A stretch of 64,000 nt of DNA from positions 247,892-311,891 of the forward strand of contig NZ_JH378830.1 in assembly GCF_000235445.1 (NCBI RefSeq), written 5' to 3'. Source of the DNA: Johnsonella ignava ATCC 51276. Lineage in GTDB: Bacteria > Bacillota > Clostridia > Lachnospirales > Lachnospiraceae. Positions 1-7,565 of the stretch are shown one piece after another. The translations under genes were made by a program, and so were the position numbers. Within the stretch, counting starts at the first letter, position 1. Every line of letters begins with the position of its first letter. The notes beneath the pieces were generated by a model that did no database searches, was not told the origin of the DNA, and saw nothing but the letters and a program-made list of their open reading frames with translations.

Positions 1-211
1 CGGTGTTTTTGTTATCGATGTTTTTATTATAAGAGTTTTTATCTAAGATATTTTTAATAATATTTTCTGCTTTATTTATTATATTCAGTTCTTTTTCAGA
101 TTTCTTTGATATATCCATTCCGTCTCTTAAAGCTATAAGTTTTTTTCTTATTTTCTTTTTTAAATCATCTGATGGTATGTCATTTATTTTAGCATTATTA
201 TGATTTATCAT
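1..211 (-). CDS. Probable 5-formyltetrahydrofolate cyclo-ligase, N-terminal part (runs off the window)
   Basis: A minus-strand frame starting with ATG at 211 stays open to the window edge (70 codons). The start overlaps the 3' end of the DUF896 gene by 14 nt and has a GGAGG site about 8 nt upstream, so it is translationally coupled to that gene. The visible protein begins MINHNNAKINDIPSDD and continues with a lysine-rich helix containing LKKKIRKKLIALRD. That resembles the N-terminal KxxxRxxxxxxR helix of 5-formyl-THF cyclo-ligases, which make 5,10-methenyl-THF from 5-formyl-THF with ATP. The catalytic core is outside the window, so the family call rests on this helix and on recalled adjacency to DUF896 genes in related bacteria. 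Confidence 0.55.
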   Translation of the reverse strand, partial: MINHNNAKINDIPSDDLKKKIRKKLIALRDGMDISKKSEKELNIINKAENIIKNILDKNSYNKNIDNKNT

Positions 212-425
212 CCTTTATACCTCCATGTTTTTTGCCAAGATCGGTGATACTGCCGTCGGGTTCAAGTATAGATATATTATTTAGGCTTGCCGTCAGGTTG
301 GCTCTGATCGCTGCAAGATACTCCTGTCTAAGGAAAGCCTGTTCCTTTTTCTCATCTTCAGTAAGCCCCGTTTCTCTTTGTTTTCTTGCAAGTTCATTTA
401 TTCTGTTTATGTCTTCCTGTTTCAT
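198..425 (-). CDS. DUF896 (YnzC/UPF0291) family protein
   Basis: A 75-residue protein beginning MKQEDINRINELARKQ, with the family-typical helical hairpin: INELARKQRETGLTEDEKKEQ followed by LRQEYLAAIRANL (about residues 8-45). These short proteins form a two-helix hairpin in Bacillus YnzC; their function is unknown. The last 30 residues are polar and probably disordered. It lies just upstream of the probable cyclo-ligase and overlaps its start, so both should share one leftward transcript. The family assignment is firm; the role is not known. Confidence 0.88.
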   Translation of the reverse strand: MKQEDINRINELARKQRETGLTEDEKKEQAFLRQEYLAAIRANLTASLNNISILEPDGSITDLGKKHGGIKDDKS

Positions 426-447
426 ATTGTTTAATCCTCGTTTTTAA

Positions 448-914
448 TATAGGATACTCTATTACAATGTATTATGCAATGAGCTGTTTTAAAAACTTGA
501 AATTAATTTATACTGTAAGTTAAGATATTTTTATTTATGCTTTTTATGATATTATCATAAACGGTTCATATTAAAATTTTTGAAGACAGTATTGACAGTG
601 TAAAAATTTTATGATATTCTTAAAAAAATATTAAGAATATCAGCTAAAACTTATAGATTAACAGTTCATCAAAACAGTCGGATATTTATATATTTATGTA
701 CGTTTAAATAATTAGATATATTGATATAAGTCTGTATAAATTGATGAATGTTTGGATAAGCCCATATACATAGCTGATAGGTTCTGATATATTTTTATGA
801 TTTGCGCAGTTTTACAGCTATTAAATTAAAAATGATTTATCGAAGCGTATCCCTGAACTGGCATTAAAAACAGCCGGGAAAACACATGTCATGTTATATA
901 GAAGGAGGGAATAC
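448..914. other. 467-nt AT-rich non-coding gap with one recognisable promoter
   Basis: No convincing reading frame on either strand. It separates the leftward DUF896 gene from the rightward Rhs-type region. The only clear structure is the promoter with overlapping inverted repeat at 592-641, listed separately. The part from 642 to 900 is AT-rich with no terminator-like hairpin seen. Confidence 0.6.
592..641 (+). promoter_or_regulatory. Sigma-A type promoter overlapped by an 11-bp inverted repeat
   Basis: TTGACA at 592-597 and TATTCT at 615-620 are separated by 17 bp. A perfect inverted repeat, GATATTCTTAA (613-623) and TTAAGAATATC (631-641) with a 7-nt spacer, starts inside the -10 box. A repressor on it would block transcription, though it could also be only an RNA hairpin. 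The next rightward gene starts at 915, giving a leader of about 290 nt. Confidence 0.5.
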
Positions 915-1645
915 ATGATGAAGAAAAAGGGTAATTCAGCTATTTCAATTAACGTGTTAAAGCACGAAAAGAATCACCTGCACAGGTACAGGTCGAACTT
1001 TGCTTTTTAAAGAGAATCACAGCACTTTTTATGTCATTTTTAATGGCATTTAATAGTGCTGTTTTTTTATACCCTGCTTCCCTGCAGGGTGTAATGGCAG
1101 CACCTTTGGACGGCGCAGAAGGGGGAAGCGGCAATTTTAAAATTGCTACTCCCTCGCAAGCCGGAAAAAATCATTACTTTAAAGAACCGGATAGGAATTC
1201 GCCAAATACCGATAATGAGGACTTATCGGCTAAAGAAAATATTGCCGAAACAAATAAATCGGAAACGTCAACTTTTTATATTGATAAAGGTGATGTAGAG
1301 ATAAAGGACGGCAGTTTAGATGTACAGGGAGACTGGCACTCATCCAATACAACAGCCGCAGGAAGTTTTATAATGGATGAGGGAAAAGTAAGTATAAAAG
1401 GTGAAGGTATAGGGCTTGACATCTTAAATGAAACGGTAAAAAACGGCGGAGAAGCGGATATTGAAACTTACGTGCACAGGTCGGGTGTCGCATCATCCGA
1501 CTTTACAGTAAATGACGGTAAAATCAAGGCAAAAGTTTCAGGAAATAATGACGGTATCGAAAACTGCCATGCCATAAGTGCTTCATGCATAAAAATATCG
1601 AGAGGCAGTCTTTTGCTTACTAAAAATAGGAGACAAAGAATGTGA
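915..1645 (+). pseudogene. Frameshifted N-terminal head of a large secreted Rhs/YD-type surface protein
   Basis: GAAGGAGGG at 901-909 precedes ATG 915. That frame (MMKKKGNSAISINV...) stops at 1010. A second frame, open from 953, carries the expected export signal: KRITALFMSFLMAFNSAVF then LQGVMAAP. It runs to 1645, so a single-base shift between about 945 and 1000 separates the start codon from the rest. After the signal the protein is acidic and Ser/Thr/Gly-rich with short repeats (FYIDKGDVEIKDGSLDV, FIMDEGKVSIKGEG, DFTVNDGKIKAKV), like the beta-strand repeats of large surface proteins. It ends abruptly at 1645 where a toxin-tail frame takes over. Reading: the head of a once much larger toxin whose middle has been deleted. 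Confidence 0.6.
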
Positions 1646-1847
1646 TTATCACTGGTATGTATATGATAAGGAGGAAGAGGTATGGGGTAATAAGAACGGT
1701 AGATGGCGTGCAACTGATAAAGCATTAGACTCTAACGGGAAAGAAGGAGATACTATTACTGATTATAAAACAGCAGCAGAGTTATTAGGATATACCACTA
1801 TGCTTGGAGAGTATTATATTACAAGAAAGAACGGAGAGGCATTTTAA
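1629..1847 (+). pseudogene. Toxin C-terminal tail remnant A (DYHWY motif)
   Basis: This frame, out of register with the head at 915-1645, reads GDKECDYHWYVYDKEEEVWG and ends with TAA at 1845-1847, which overlaps the ATG of the next gene. DYHWY matches the DYHWYRQD of tail B (2654-3127). In such toxin tails this stretch is followed by a tryptophan-containing segment. The last residues, ITRKNGEAF, match the last residues of the Rhs-core scrap at 6551-6805 (VLKNGEVFK), so this is the native 3' end of a toxin whose partner is the next gene. It has no start codon of its own. It may be the C-terminal part of a papain-like domain; that is inference. Confidence 0.55.
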
Positions 1848-2647
1848 TGAAAAAGATTATAAAACCTGTGTTTGCACTTGTATTAATAACAATGGGAGTA
1901 ATTGTATTGATGAAAATGAATAAAATATGGGCATTGAACCATGAACAAAATCCGAATGAAGCATCGGAGCTGAAATCTGAACAAAATCTGAATGAAGCAT
2001 CGGAGCTGAAATCTGAACAAAATCCGAATGAAACATCGGCACTGAACTCTAAGAAAAATCTGAATGTGGAATATTTTATCAGTGGCATTGATTCCGATAC
2101 AACATATAAAGATCTGGAACGGGAAATAGGTCCGGTTACCGGTTTTATAGGTTCCGGAGTTATCAGAAAATATTATGAGACAGAAGGTCTGATTTTTCTG
2201 GATTATTGGAGTCATGCACTATCGGAAGAAGGTACAGTTATCAAGTTTATGGTGCAAGACACTTCCAGAAATTACAAGGGATTAATTATGTATGTTGAAA
2301 AATATTTTAAAAGTACTGAATATATAAAGAAACTTTTTGCTGAGGGGAAAATCATTTCAGATGTAGATAAAATAGAAATAAATCCAAGACAATTTTTTGA
2401 TTTAAATTATGAATATACATATGAAGATATAGTAAATTTATATGGTAAACCTCATGGTATAACTGATAATAATAGAATATACTATCATATCAATTCATAC
2501 TATGTATTTTTCCAGGTTAATTTTTCTTCTAATTCGGAAAGTAAGCTGAATTATATAGATTTATACTCAGAGGATGGAAAGTTCAAATGTCGTATACAAT
2601 ATGCACCTCAATTTATAAACGGTTCATTGAATATATTTTATGATTAA
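1847..2647 (+). CDS. Type-1 immunity-like membrane-anchored protein, copy 1
   Basis: 266 residues. An N-terminal anchor (about residues 7-24, FALVLITMGVIVLMKM) precedes a linker of three 12-residue repeats (EQNPNEASELKS, then EQNLNEASELKS, then EQNPNETSALNS). The outward domain has two similar halves, each with a YxDLxxxxG or YEDIVNLYGKP-type segment, reminiscent of SmpA/BLIP-like folds. The ATG overlaps the stop codon of toxin tail A, which is the usual toxin-immunity arrangement. Close paralogues lie at 6802-7563 and 8367-9093. The anchor suggests that it neutralises a toxin acting at the cell envelope. The immunity role is inferred from context; no characterised homologue is recognised. 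Confidence 0.6.
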   Translation: MKKIIKPVFALVLITMGVIVLMKMNKIWALNHEQNPNEASELKSEQNLNEASELKSEQNPNETSALNSKKNLNVEYFISGIDSDTTYKDLEREIGPVTGFIGSGVIRKYYETEGLIFLDYWSHALSEEGTVIKFMVQDTSRNYKGLIMYVEKYFKSTEYIKKLFAEGKIISDVDKIEINPRQFFDLNYEYTYEDIVNLYGKPHGITDNNRIYYHINSYYVFFQVNFSSNSESKLNYIDLYSEDGKFKCRIQYAPQFINGSLNIFYD

Positions 2648-2653
2648 GACTCA

Positions 2654-3127
2654 GTGTGCCGTGATGTAAATGATGGTATAGCAGATCATTACTGTAATAA
2701 TCAGTAAAGCTGAAGGTGGATATTTGAAATATGCCGAAAATACTGAAAATAGATTTGACAAAGATCGTTATAAGCATTTCCTGTATGAAAATTGCGGGGG
2801 TTTATGTTATTACTATATGGTTTTGATTTGATTTATGTAGGATTCTCTAAGGAAACGATGATTCAATCATCATTTCCTTAGAGATGATGCAGATGTAATA
2901 GAATTAAAATCTGAAAAGTATCATACAACTTATCGGGTAAATATGCAGTTTTACCGGTAGTTAATCCTGATGATGACTATCATTGGTATCGGCAGGATAT
3001 TGATGGAACATGGTCTCATAAACCGGGTTTAACAAAGGTTATTACAGGGGTTGAAAATCCTAAAAAAGATGCGAGAAAAAGGGGGTATACACATGACTTG
3101 GGATTTTACTATATCAGCAAAAAATAG
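2654..3127 (+). pseudogene. Toxin C-terminal tail remnant B (CRDVNDG ... DYHWYRQD ... WSHKPG)
   Basis: Fragments in different frames together spell a headless toxin domain: CRDVNDGIADHYCNN (about 2657-2695), then SKAEGGYLKYAENTENRF and CGGLCYYYM (2699-2822), then VNPDDDYHWYRQDIDGTWSHKPG ending with GFYYISKK and TAG at 3125-3127. A cysteine-bearing start followed by a DYHWYRQ..G.WSHKPG histidine region is a pattern I recall from papain-like C-terminal domains of Rhs and secreted bacterial proteins. Several frameshifts and a 41-nt palindrome (2844-2884) break it. The parallel copy C lies at 7566-7953. The 3' end overlaps the start of the type-2 immunity-like gene at 3093. Confidence 0.6.
2844..2884. 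repeat. 41-nt near-perfect palindrome inside toxin tail B
   Basis: The outer arms TCTCTAAGGAAA (2844-2855) and TTTCCTTAGAGA (2873-2884) and the inner arms GATGATT (2857-2863) and AATCATC (2865-2871) pair perfectly apart from one mismatch (2856/2872), around a 1-nt centre. The parallel toxin tail C lacks it: there the flanking sequence runs from TATGGTTTTGA straight to ACAGATGTAATAG. It is therefore an insertion in B or a deletion in C. Confidence 0.75.
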
Positions 3128-4313
3128 ATATCTGAAAGGAAAGAATATAAAAATATTATTACTAAGCTTATTGCTTATATTGCTATTTATGTTAATATTT
3201 ATATATAAAAAGAATGATATGTATGAAATTGATGCCGCAACAAAGTATAAATTTGAATCACTAATGGGAAAATCAGAATATGAAATAACATTAGTACTGG
3301 GAAAAGAAGATAAATATGAAGGTTCAGGATATCCTCATCCGGTATATATTTTAGATAATGGTATAGAGGTAAAGCTTATTTTTGTACATGCCTATGATTT
3401 AGAGTATGGAAGTAAGTTGTGGAGAATAGTGTATAAAAAAGACGGAAAGATTATTCGTGATGTAAGGACAAAATTAAATAATTTTAAAAGTACATATACT
3501 GCGGCAGGAAAACTTGATAGCGTAACCGACTCGACAGGGGCAAAGATACTTTATGAATATAACGGAAACGGGCTTCTTACAGGTATAACGGATGCAAACG
3601 GTCATAAAAGCAGCTTTGAATACAGTATACTTGGAAATCCGCTCCATATGTTGGACGGCTCAGGTGCAGGAGTTTCATACAGCTACAATGAAGCCGGACA
3701 GCTTACAGGCATAATAAATGATGGAGCACAAAAGGGAATATCATATGAGTATGACAGTCTTGGAAGGTGTATAAAAGAAACCGATGCAAGAGGATATTCG
3801 ATATCATATGAGTACGATCCTGCAGGCAATCTGATAAAAACAACCGATGCTTTCAAAAGAGCTGAAATAATAAAAAGAGATCCTATGGGAAGGATGACAG
3901 GCATAGAAAATAAAGGCATACAAAACGATACCTTTAAATTTTCCTATGAGTATAATGCAGCCGGAGATATAACCGGGATTACAAAGCCCGATAAAAGTGT
4001 TGAGCAAAGAAGCTATGATTCTATGGAAAGGCTTGTAAAAGTTGATATGGACGGGATACAGTCGGGTATATATACATATGACAGCACAGGCAATCTTAAA
4101 AATAAGACTGAGAATTTAAGCGGTGTAAAAATCGAATCCGAATATAAGTATGATAAAAACAACAGGTTTATAGAGGAATATATACCTCGAACCAGCCCTA
4201 GAAGAAGCAGATATTCTTATGACGGATTTGGAAATATAGTAAATGAATATAAGGAGGGATCCGGAAAAAGTGCACCTGTAAATACATGCTACGAATATAA
4301 AAGCTTAAAATAA
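3093..4313 (+). CDS. Chimera: type-2 immunity-like protein fused in frame to YD repeats
   Basis: 406 residues from ATG 3093, with AAAAAGGGGG upstream. Residues 1 to about 125 match the free-standing protein at 7919-8305: MTWDF start, membrane segment at about 19-38, FESLMGK..YE..LVLGKED and PHPVYILDNG. The match stops after KIIRDV, where the free-standing copy ends a few codons later. From there the chimera reads FKSTYTAAGKLDSVTDSTGA and continues for about 280 residues of YD repeats (ISYEYDSLGRCIKETDARGY, YEYDPAGNLIKTTD, YSYDGFGNIVNEY). It ends at TAA in YEYKSLK without an Rhs-core motif. The joint, near 3465, must come from recombination between an immunity gene and an Rhs gene. As drawn, the anchor would display YD repeats outside the cell. 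Whether it is expressed is unknown. Confidence 0.75.
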   Translation: MTWDFTISAKNRYLKGKNIKILLLSLLLILLFMLIFIYKKNDMYEIDAATKYKFESLMGKSEYEITLVLGKEDKYEGSGYPHPVYILDNGIEVKLIFVHAYDLEYGSKLWRIVYKKDGKIIRDVRTKLNNFKSTYTAAGKLDSVTDSTGAKILYEYNGNGLLTGITDANGHKSSFEYSILGNPLHMLDGSGAGVSYSYNEAGQLTGIINDGAQKGISYEYDSLGRCIKETDARGYSISYEYDPAGNLIKTTDAFKRAEIIKRDPMGRMTGIENKGIQNDTFKFSYEYNAAGDITGITKPDKSVEQRSYDSMERLVKVDMDGIQSGIYTYDSTGNLKNKTENLSGVKIESEYKYDKNNRFIEEYIPRTSPRRSRYSYDGFGNIVNEYKEGSGKSAPVNTCYEYKSLK

Positions 4314-4333
4314 GTAGGAGGGTTTTAAGGCAG

Positions 4334-4465
4334 ATGTCTAAAGGAAAGGGCATGGGATATGAATTGTTTGAAGGTGATACGGGTGATACCGGAAATGACA
4401 ATGCAAGAAAAGAACGTAATAAGATATACGATTCTGTTCTTATTGAAAGTTTAAATTTAAGATAA
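4334..4465 (+). CDS. Small ORF (43 aa), probable Rhs-region remnant
   Basis: ATG 4334 preceded by TAGGAGGG at 4315-4322, reading MSKGKGMGYELFEGDTGDTG and ending ESLNLR. It is highly polar, with no membrane segment and no recognised family. It lies just after the YD block and before two unknown membrane-anchored genes. It may be a leftover piece of a YD-protein 3' region rather than a working gene. Confidence 0.3.
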   Translation: MSKGKGMGYELFEGDTGDTGNDNARKERNKIYDSVLIESLNLR

Positions 4466-4562
4466 AGTCAGGTAAAAATAACATGAAATATTTAAAAAAA
4501 TTTTAAACAAGGTTTTAAAAAGGATATCTTCAGGAACAAAACTTGAGAAATTTATATTAATA

Positions 4563-5513
4563 ATGGCTTCTATTGCATTTTTATTTCATTTTATTAATTT
4601 AATACTTTACAGCAATGCACACAGCATGGAGGTTAAGCATTTTCTGCAGACAAATTTCAAAATATCATTTTCAGAAAACAAGTCGGCAGTTCCCTTTTTA
4701 CAGGGGAACTGCTACGAACTTACTCCGGGATGGAACTGTGAAGTATATGCAATGAATTGTGAAAAAGTTCTGTACCATAACAACGCTTTATGTATTCCGT
4801 TTTCCAAGGATACCTATGATATACCCGGAATGAAATACGGATATTTTGAATATAAGGGTAGTGATGAAGCTGTAAAAGAAATGCTGCAGATTACATGCAA
4901 CTGGTTTGAAGAAATGCAAAAATTTGAAGGAATTGATTACTGGATAATGCCGGGACTTGGTTATGCTACTGAGGATGCAGCCCTTTTAAATGATCCGACT
5001 GTGGATTTGATTATAGGACATAAAGGAAATATAAAGACCGACATTGACTTATATACAGAAACTTATACAGACTCATCCATGACAAGGCATCCGATTTGTG
5101 ATGTCGCAGTAACAGAAAAAGAAGGAGGAAAACAGGATGTAATACTGGTTTATTATGACCTCAAAGTTCCGGGATATTGGTATGATATAAGCGATACCGG
5201 TTCCGGGATATGGTATCGATATTTTGTGGGAAAAGCTGAACTTGTGCTTAGTTCGTATGAAAAGCGGGAAGATGAATTTATAAAATATATAAAGGATAAA
5301 ATAAAGGCAGGCGGCGGAAAGAGCGGCTTTTATTGCGGAATAACAGATAAGGAACTGATTTTTGGACTTAAAATAAACGGAAAATCTCCTGACAGCATAG
5401 AAAATGTGAGATACAATGAAGAGGATTTATATTTTTGGTGCTATGATAATCTTGTTATTGATAAAGATGTTGAATCACTTGATATAAGTACAGTGGGGAT
5501 AAAGAATGAATAA
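4563..5513 (+). CDS. Unknown membrane-anchored protein, start probably broken by a poly-A frameshift
   Basis: 316 residues from ATG 4563. It has an N-terminal hydrophobic segment (MASIAFLFHFINLILY) and then a soluble aromatic-rich domain (CYELTPGWNCEVYAMNC, ITCNWFEEMQKFEGIDYW, GYWYDISDTGSGIWYRY). The frame is open back to 4482. An ATG at 4483 lies one base out of phase ahead of seven A residues (4494-4500). Adding one A would give a natural start, MKYLKKILNKVLKRISSGTK, leading into the hydrophobic segment. So the real start has probably been lost, or is switched by slippage. The gene overlaps the next by 8 nt (ATGAATAA-type joint). No family recognised; position suggests an immunity or accessory role. 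Confidence 0.6.
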   Translation: MASIAFLFHFINLILYSNAHSMEVKHFLQTNFKISFSENKSAVPFLQGNCYELTPGWNCEVYAMNCEKVLYHNNALCIPFSKDTYDIPGMKYGYFEYKGSDEAVKEMLQITCNWFEEMQKFEGIDYWIMPGLGYATEDAALLNDPTVDLIIGHKGNIKTDIDLYTETYTDSSMTRHPICDVAVTEKEGGKQDVILVYYDLKVPGYWYDISDTGSGIWYRYFVGKAELVLSSYEKREDEFIKYIKDKIKAGGGKSGFYCGITDKELIFGLKINGKSPDSIENVRYNEEDLYFWCYDNLVIDKDVESLDISTVGIKNE

Positions 5514-6549
5514 TATAGAAAATAAAAATTCGTCAAAAAAGAAAAATAAAACAACTCCTTTTATATTAAGATTATTATGTAAATGTCTCTTTATATTTGT
5601 ATTAATTACATCTGTTTTTTTAGCTATACATAATGTAAGAGAAACAGTATTGTATATAATGGAAGATCAAAAAGCGGTTATAGAAATGGATAAGGTAAAT
5701 GACTTTATATTTGGTAAATATGATTGCAGATTAAAGGAGATAAGAAAATATAAATATTTTATTATCCCTATACTAAATGATAACGATTTTATAACTTTAA
5801 GAGACTGTATCGTGAAGTTGAAAAATGGGAAAAAAATCAATCTTAAATATGTTTTAACAGTAGATGATTTTCCGGATAAATTTAAATATACTGATGCATA
5901 TGATTTGAGGGCAGATTACTATTTGCCATTTAGAGATAGAAGAAGGGCTGAAAAAGAGTGTGATTTATTATTAAAGGAAGAGGGCATGGAATACAATATA
6001 GTAAATTCGGGAATTTTTTATTGTCCTTCAGCGGACGGTTCGGAGGAATCTAATTTAATAGTGCTTGATGCCAAGGAATATTTTTCAAAGGTTCATAACA
6101 GTGATGAATATTTTGTCAGTATAGAAGAGGCTTTAAAAGAATGCCATGATTTAAGATATGCACCTGATATAATAAAAAATATATATCTGGTTTTAAAAAA
6201 AGATGAGTATGAAGGGGGATATAGACTGTGTTATATGACTGCTCCCCAAGGGATAGAAGGATACCTTGTAGAAGCGGATGTTAAAGTAAATACTGACGGT
6301 ATGTTTTGTGTTAAATCGGCAAAGGTATTCAAATATGAGAAAGACTGGGTAAACAATGCGAGGTATTCATTTGACAAATCAGAGGCGGAAAATAAATCCG
6401 GCGGTTTTACGGGAGATGACAGGCTTAATGAAGTTCTGAAAGAATATGACCCGGAGGCAGCGCTGAGGATAACGGAAATACCTATGGATGATAGAATTAT
6501 ATATTTTTGGCAAATGTATTATCCGAATAGGAAATACGGTATCCCGTAA
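5506..6549 (+). CDS. Unknown single-pass membrane protein
   Basis: 347 residues. A lysine-rich N-terminus (MNNIENKNSSKKKNKTT) is followed by one membrane segment (about 21-43, LRLLCKCLFIFVLITSVFLA) and a long acidic/basic mixed extracytoplasmic domain. The start overlaps the previous gene by 8 nt, so the two are coupled. The stop is followed at once by an Rhs-core scrap. No family recognised. Organisation (anchor plus outward domain, inside an Rhs graveyard) resembles the other immunity-like proteins here, but the sequence is not visibly related to them. Confidence 0.65.
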   Translation: MNNIENKNSSKKKNKTTPFILRLLCKCLFIFVLITSVFLAIHNVRETVLYIMEDQKAVIEMDKVNDFIFGKYDCRLKEIRKYKYFIIPILNDNDFITLRDCIVKLKNGKKINLKYVLTVDDFPDKFKYTDAYDLRADYYLPFRDRRRAEKECDLLLKEEGMEYNIVNSGIFYCPSADGSEESNLIVLDAKEYFSKVHNSDEYFVSIEEALKECHDLRYAPDIIKNIYLVLKKDEYEGGYRLCYMTAPQGIEGYLVEADVKVNTDGMFCVKSAKVFKYEKDWVNNARYSFDKSEAENKSGGFTGDDRLNEVLKEYDPEAALRITEIPMDDRIIYFWQMYYPNRKYGIP

Positions 6550-6550
6550 A

Positions 6551-6805
6551 TATGGTTCTGTAGGTAATGTAATCAGGGTTGACGGTTTTATGCTGAAAAC
6601 ACTCTATACATATGATAGATAGTATAGGAAGAATCTTATGTACTGTCTTACAAAGGATAGACTTGGCAGTACAGTTATGGCAAAGGATACTGAAGGTGAA
6701 GTCGTATCCGGAATATACTATAATGCCTGGGGTGAGCCTGTAAGTACATATACAAGAACCGAATTTGAAAAAAGTGTACTCAAGAATGGAGAGGTATTTA
6801 AATGA
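6551..6805 (+). pseudogene. Rhs-core scrap with the last codons of its toxin
   Basis: The frame reads YGSVGNVIRVDG...LYTYDR, then a stop, then YCLTKDRLGSTVMAKD, GIYYNAWGEPVSTYT and finally EKSVLKNGEVFK before TGA (6803-6805), which overlaps the ATG at 6802. KDRLGSTV..D and YYNAWGEP are hallmarks of the Rhs-associated core that precedes the variable toxin domain. Here almost nothing of a toxin remains between the core and the immunity-like gene. Its last residues match those of tail A, marking the 3' edge of the cassette. Confidence 0.7.
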
Positions 6806-7563
6806 AAAAGATTATAAAGCCTATGCTTGCTCTTTTACTAATAGTAATAGGAGTAATTGTATTAGTGAAGATAAATAGAACATGGACATTGAATCCCGAA
6901 CAAAATATGAATGAAGCATCGGAGCTGAAATACGAACAAAATCTGAGTGAAACATCAGCACTGAATTCTAAGAAAAATCTGAATGTGGAATATTTTATCA
7001 ATAACATTGATTCAGATACGACCTATGAAGATCTGGAACGGGAGATAGGTCCATTTACCGGTTCTATAGGATCTGGAATTGTCAGAGACTATTATAAGGC
7101 GGAAGATCTGGTTTTTTTAGATAATTGGTTACTTGGAAGTTCAACTAAAGGTCCTGTTATTTTTGAAGTGGAAGATATTTCTGAAAATTATAAGGGTTTG
7201 ATTATGTATATTGAAAAAAATTTTAAAAGTACTGAATATATAAAGAAACTTTTTGCTGAGAAAAAAATTATTTCAGATGTAGATAAAATAGAAATAAAGC
7301 CAAGACAATTTTTTGATTTAAATGATGAATATACATATGAAGACATAGAAAATTTATATGGGAAACCTCATGGTATAACTGATAATAACAGAATATACTA
7401 TCATATTAATTCATACTATGTATTTTTCCCGGTTGATTTCTTTTCTAATCCTGAAAGTAAGCTGAATTATATAGATTTATATTCAGAGGATGGAAAGTTC
7501 AAATGTCGTATACAATATGCACCTAGATTTCTAAATAACTCATCGAATTTATTTTTAGATTAA
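6802..7563 (+). CDS. Type-1 immunity-like membrane-anchored protein, copy 2
   Basis: 253 residues, nearly colinear with 1847-2647. It has an N-terminal anchor (MLALLLIVIGVIVLVKINR), two rather than three 12-residue linker repeats (EQNMNEASELKY and EQNLSETSALNS), then KKNLNVEYFINNIDSDTTYEDL and a second half with YEDIENLYGKPHGITDNNR. The C-terminal 90 residues are almost identical to copy 1; the middle (about residues 75-130) differs more, as expected if it carries specificity. Start ATG overlaps the Rhs-core scrap stop (ATGA). Immunity role inferred. Confidence 0.62.
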   Translation: MKKIIKPMLALLLIVIGVIVLVKINRTWTLNPEQNMNEASELKYEQNLSETSALNSKKNLNVEYFINNIDSDTTYEDLEREIGPFTGSIGSGIVRDYYKAEDLVFLDNWLLGSSTKGPVIFEVEDISENYKGLIMYIEKNFKSTEYIKKLFAEKKIISDVDKIEIKPRQFFDLNDEYTYEDIENLYGKPHGITDNNRIYYHINSYYVFFPVDFFSNPESKLNYIDLYSEDGKFKCRIQYAPRFLNNSSNLFLD

Positions 7564-7565
7564 GA

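Noticed and set aside
1857..2215. Minus-strand frames across the type-1 linker repeats
   Set aside because: They mirror the 36-bp repeats of the plus-strand gene, have no ribosome site and show repeat-derived composition only.
3093..4313. The YD block as a functional Rhs toxin
   Set aside because: It has no Rhs core motif, no toxin domain and no signal peptide other than the immunity-like anchor.
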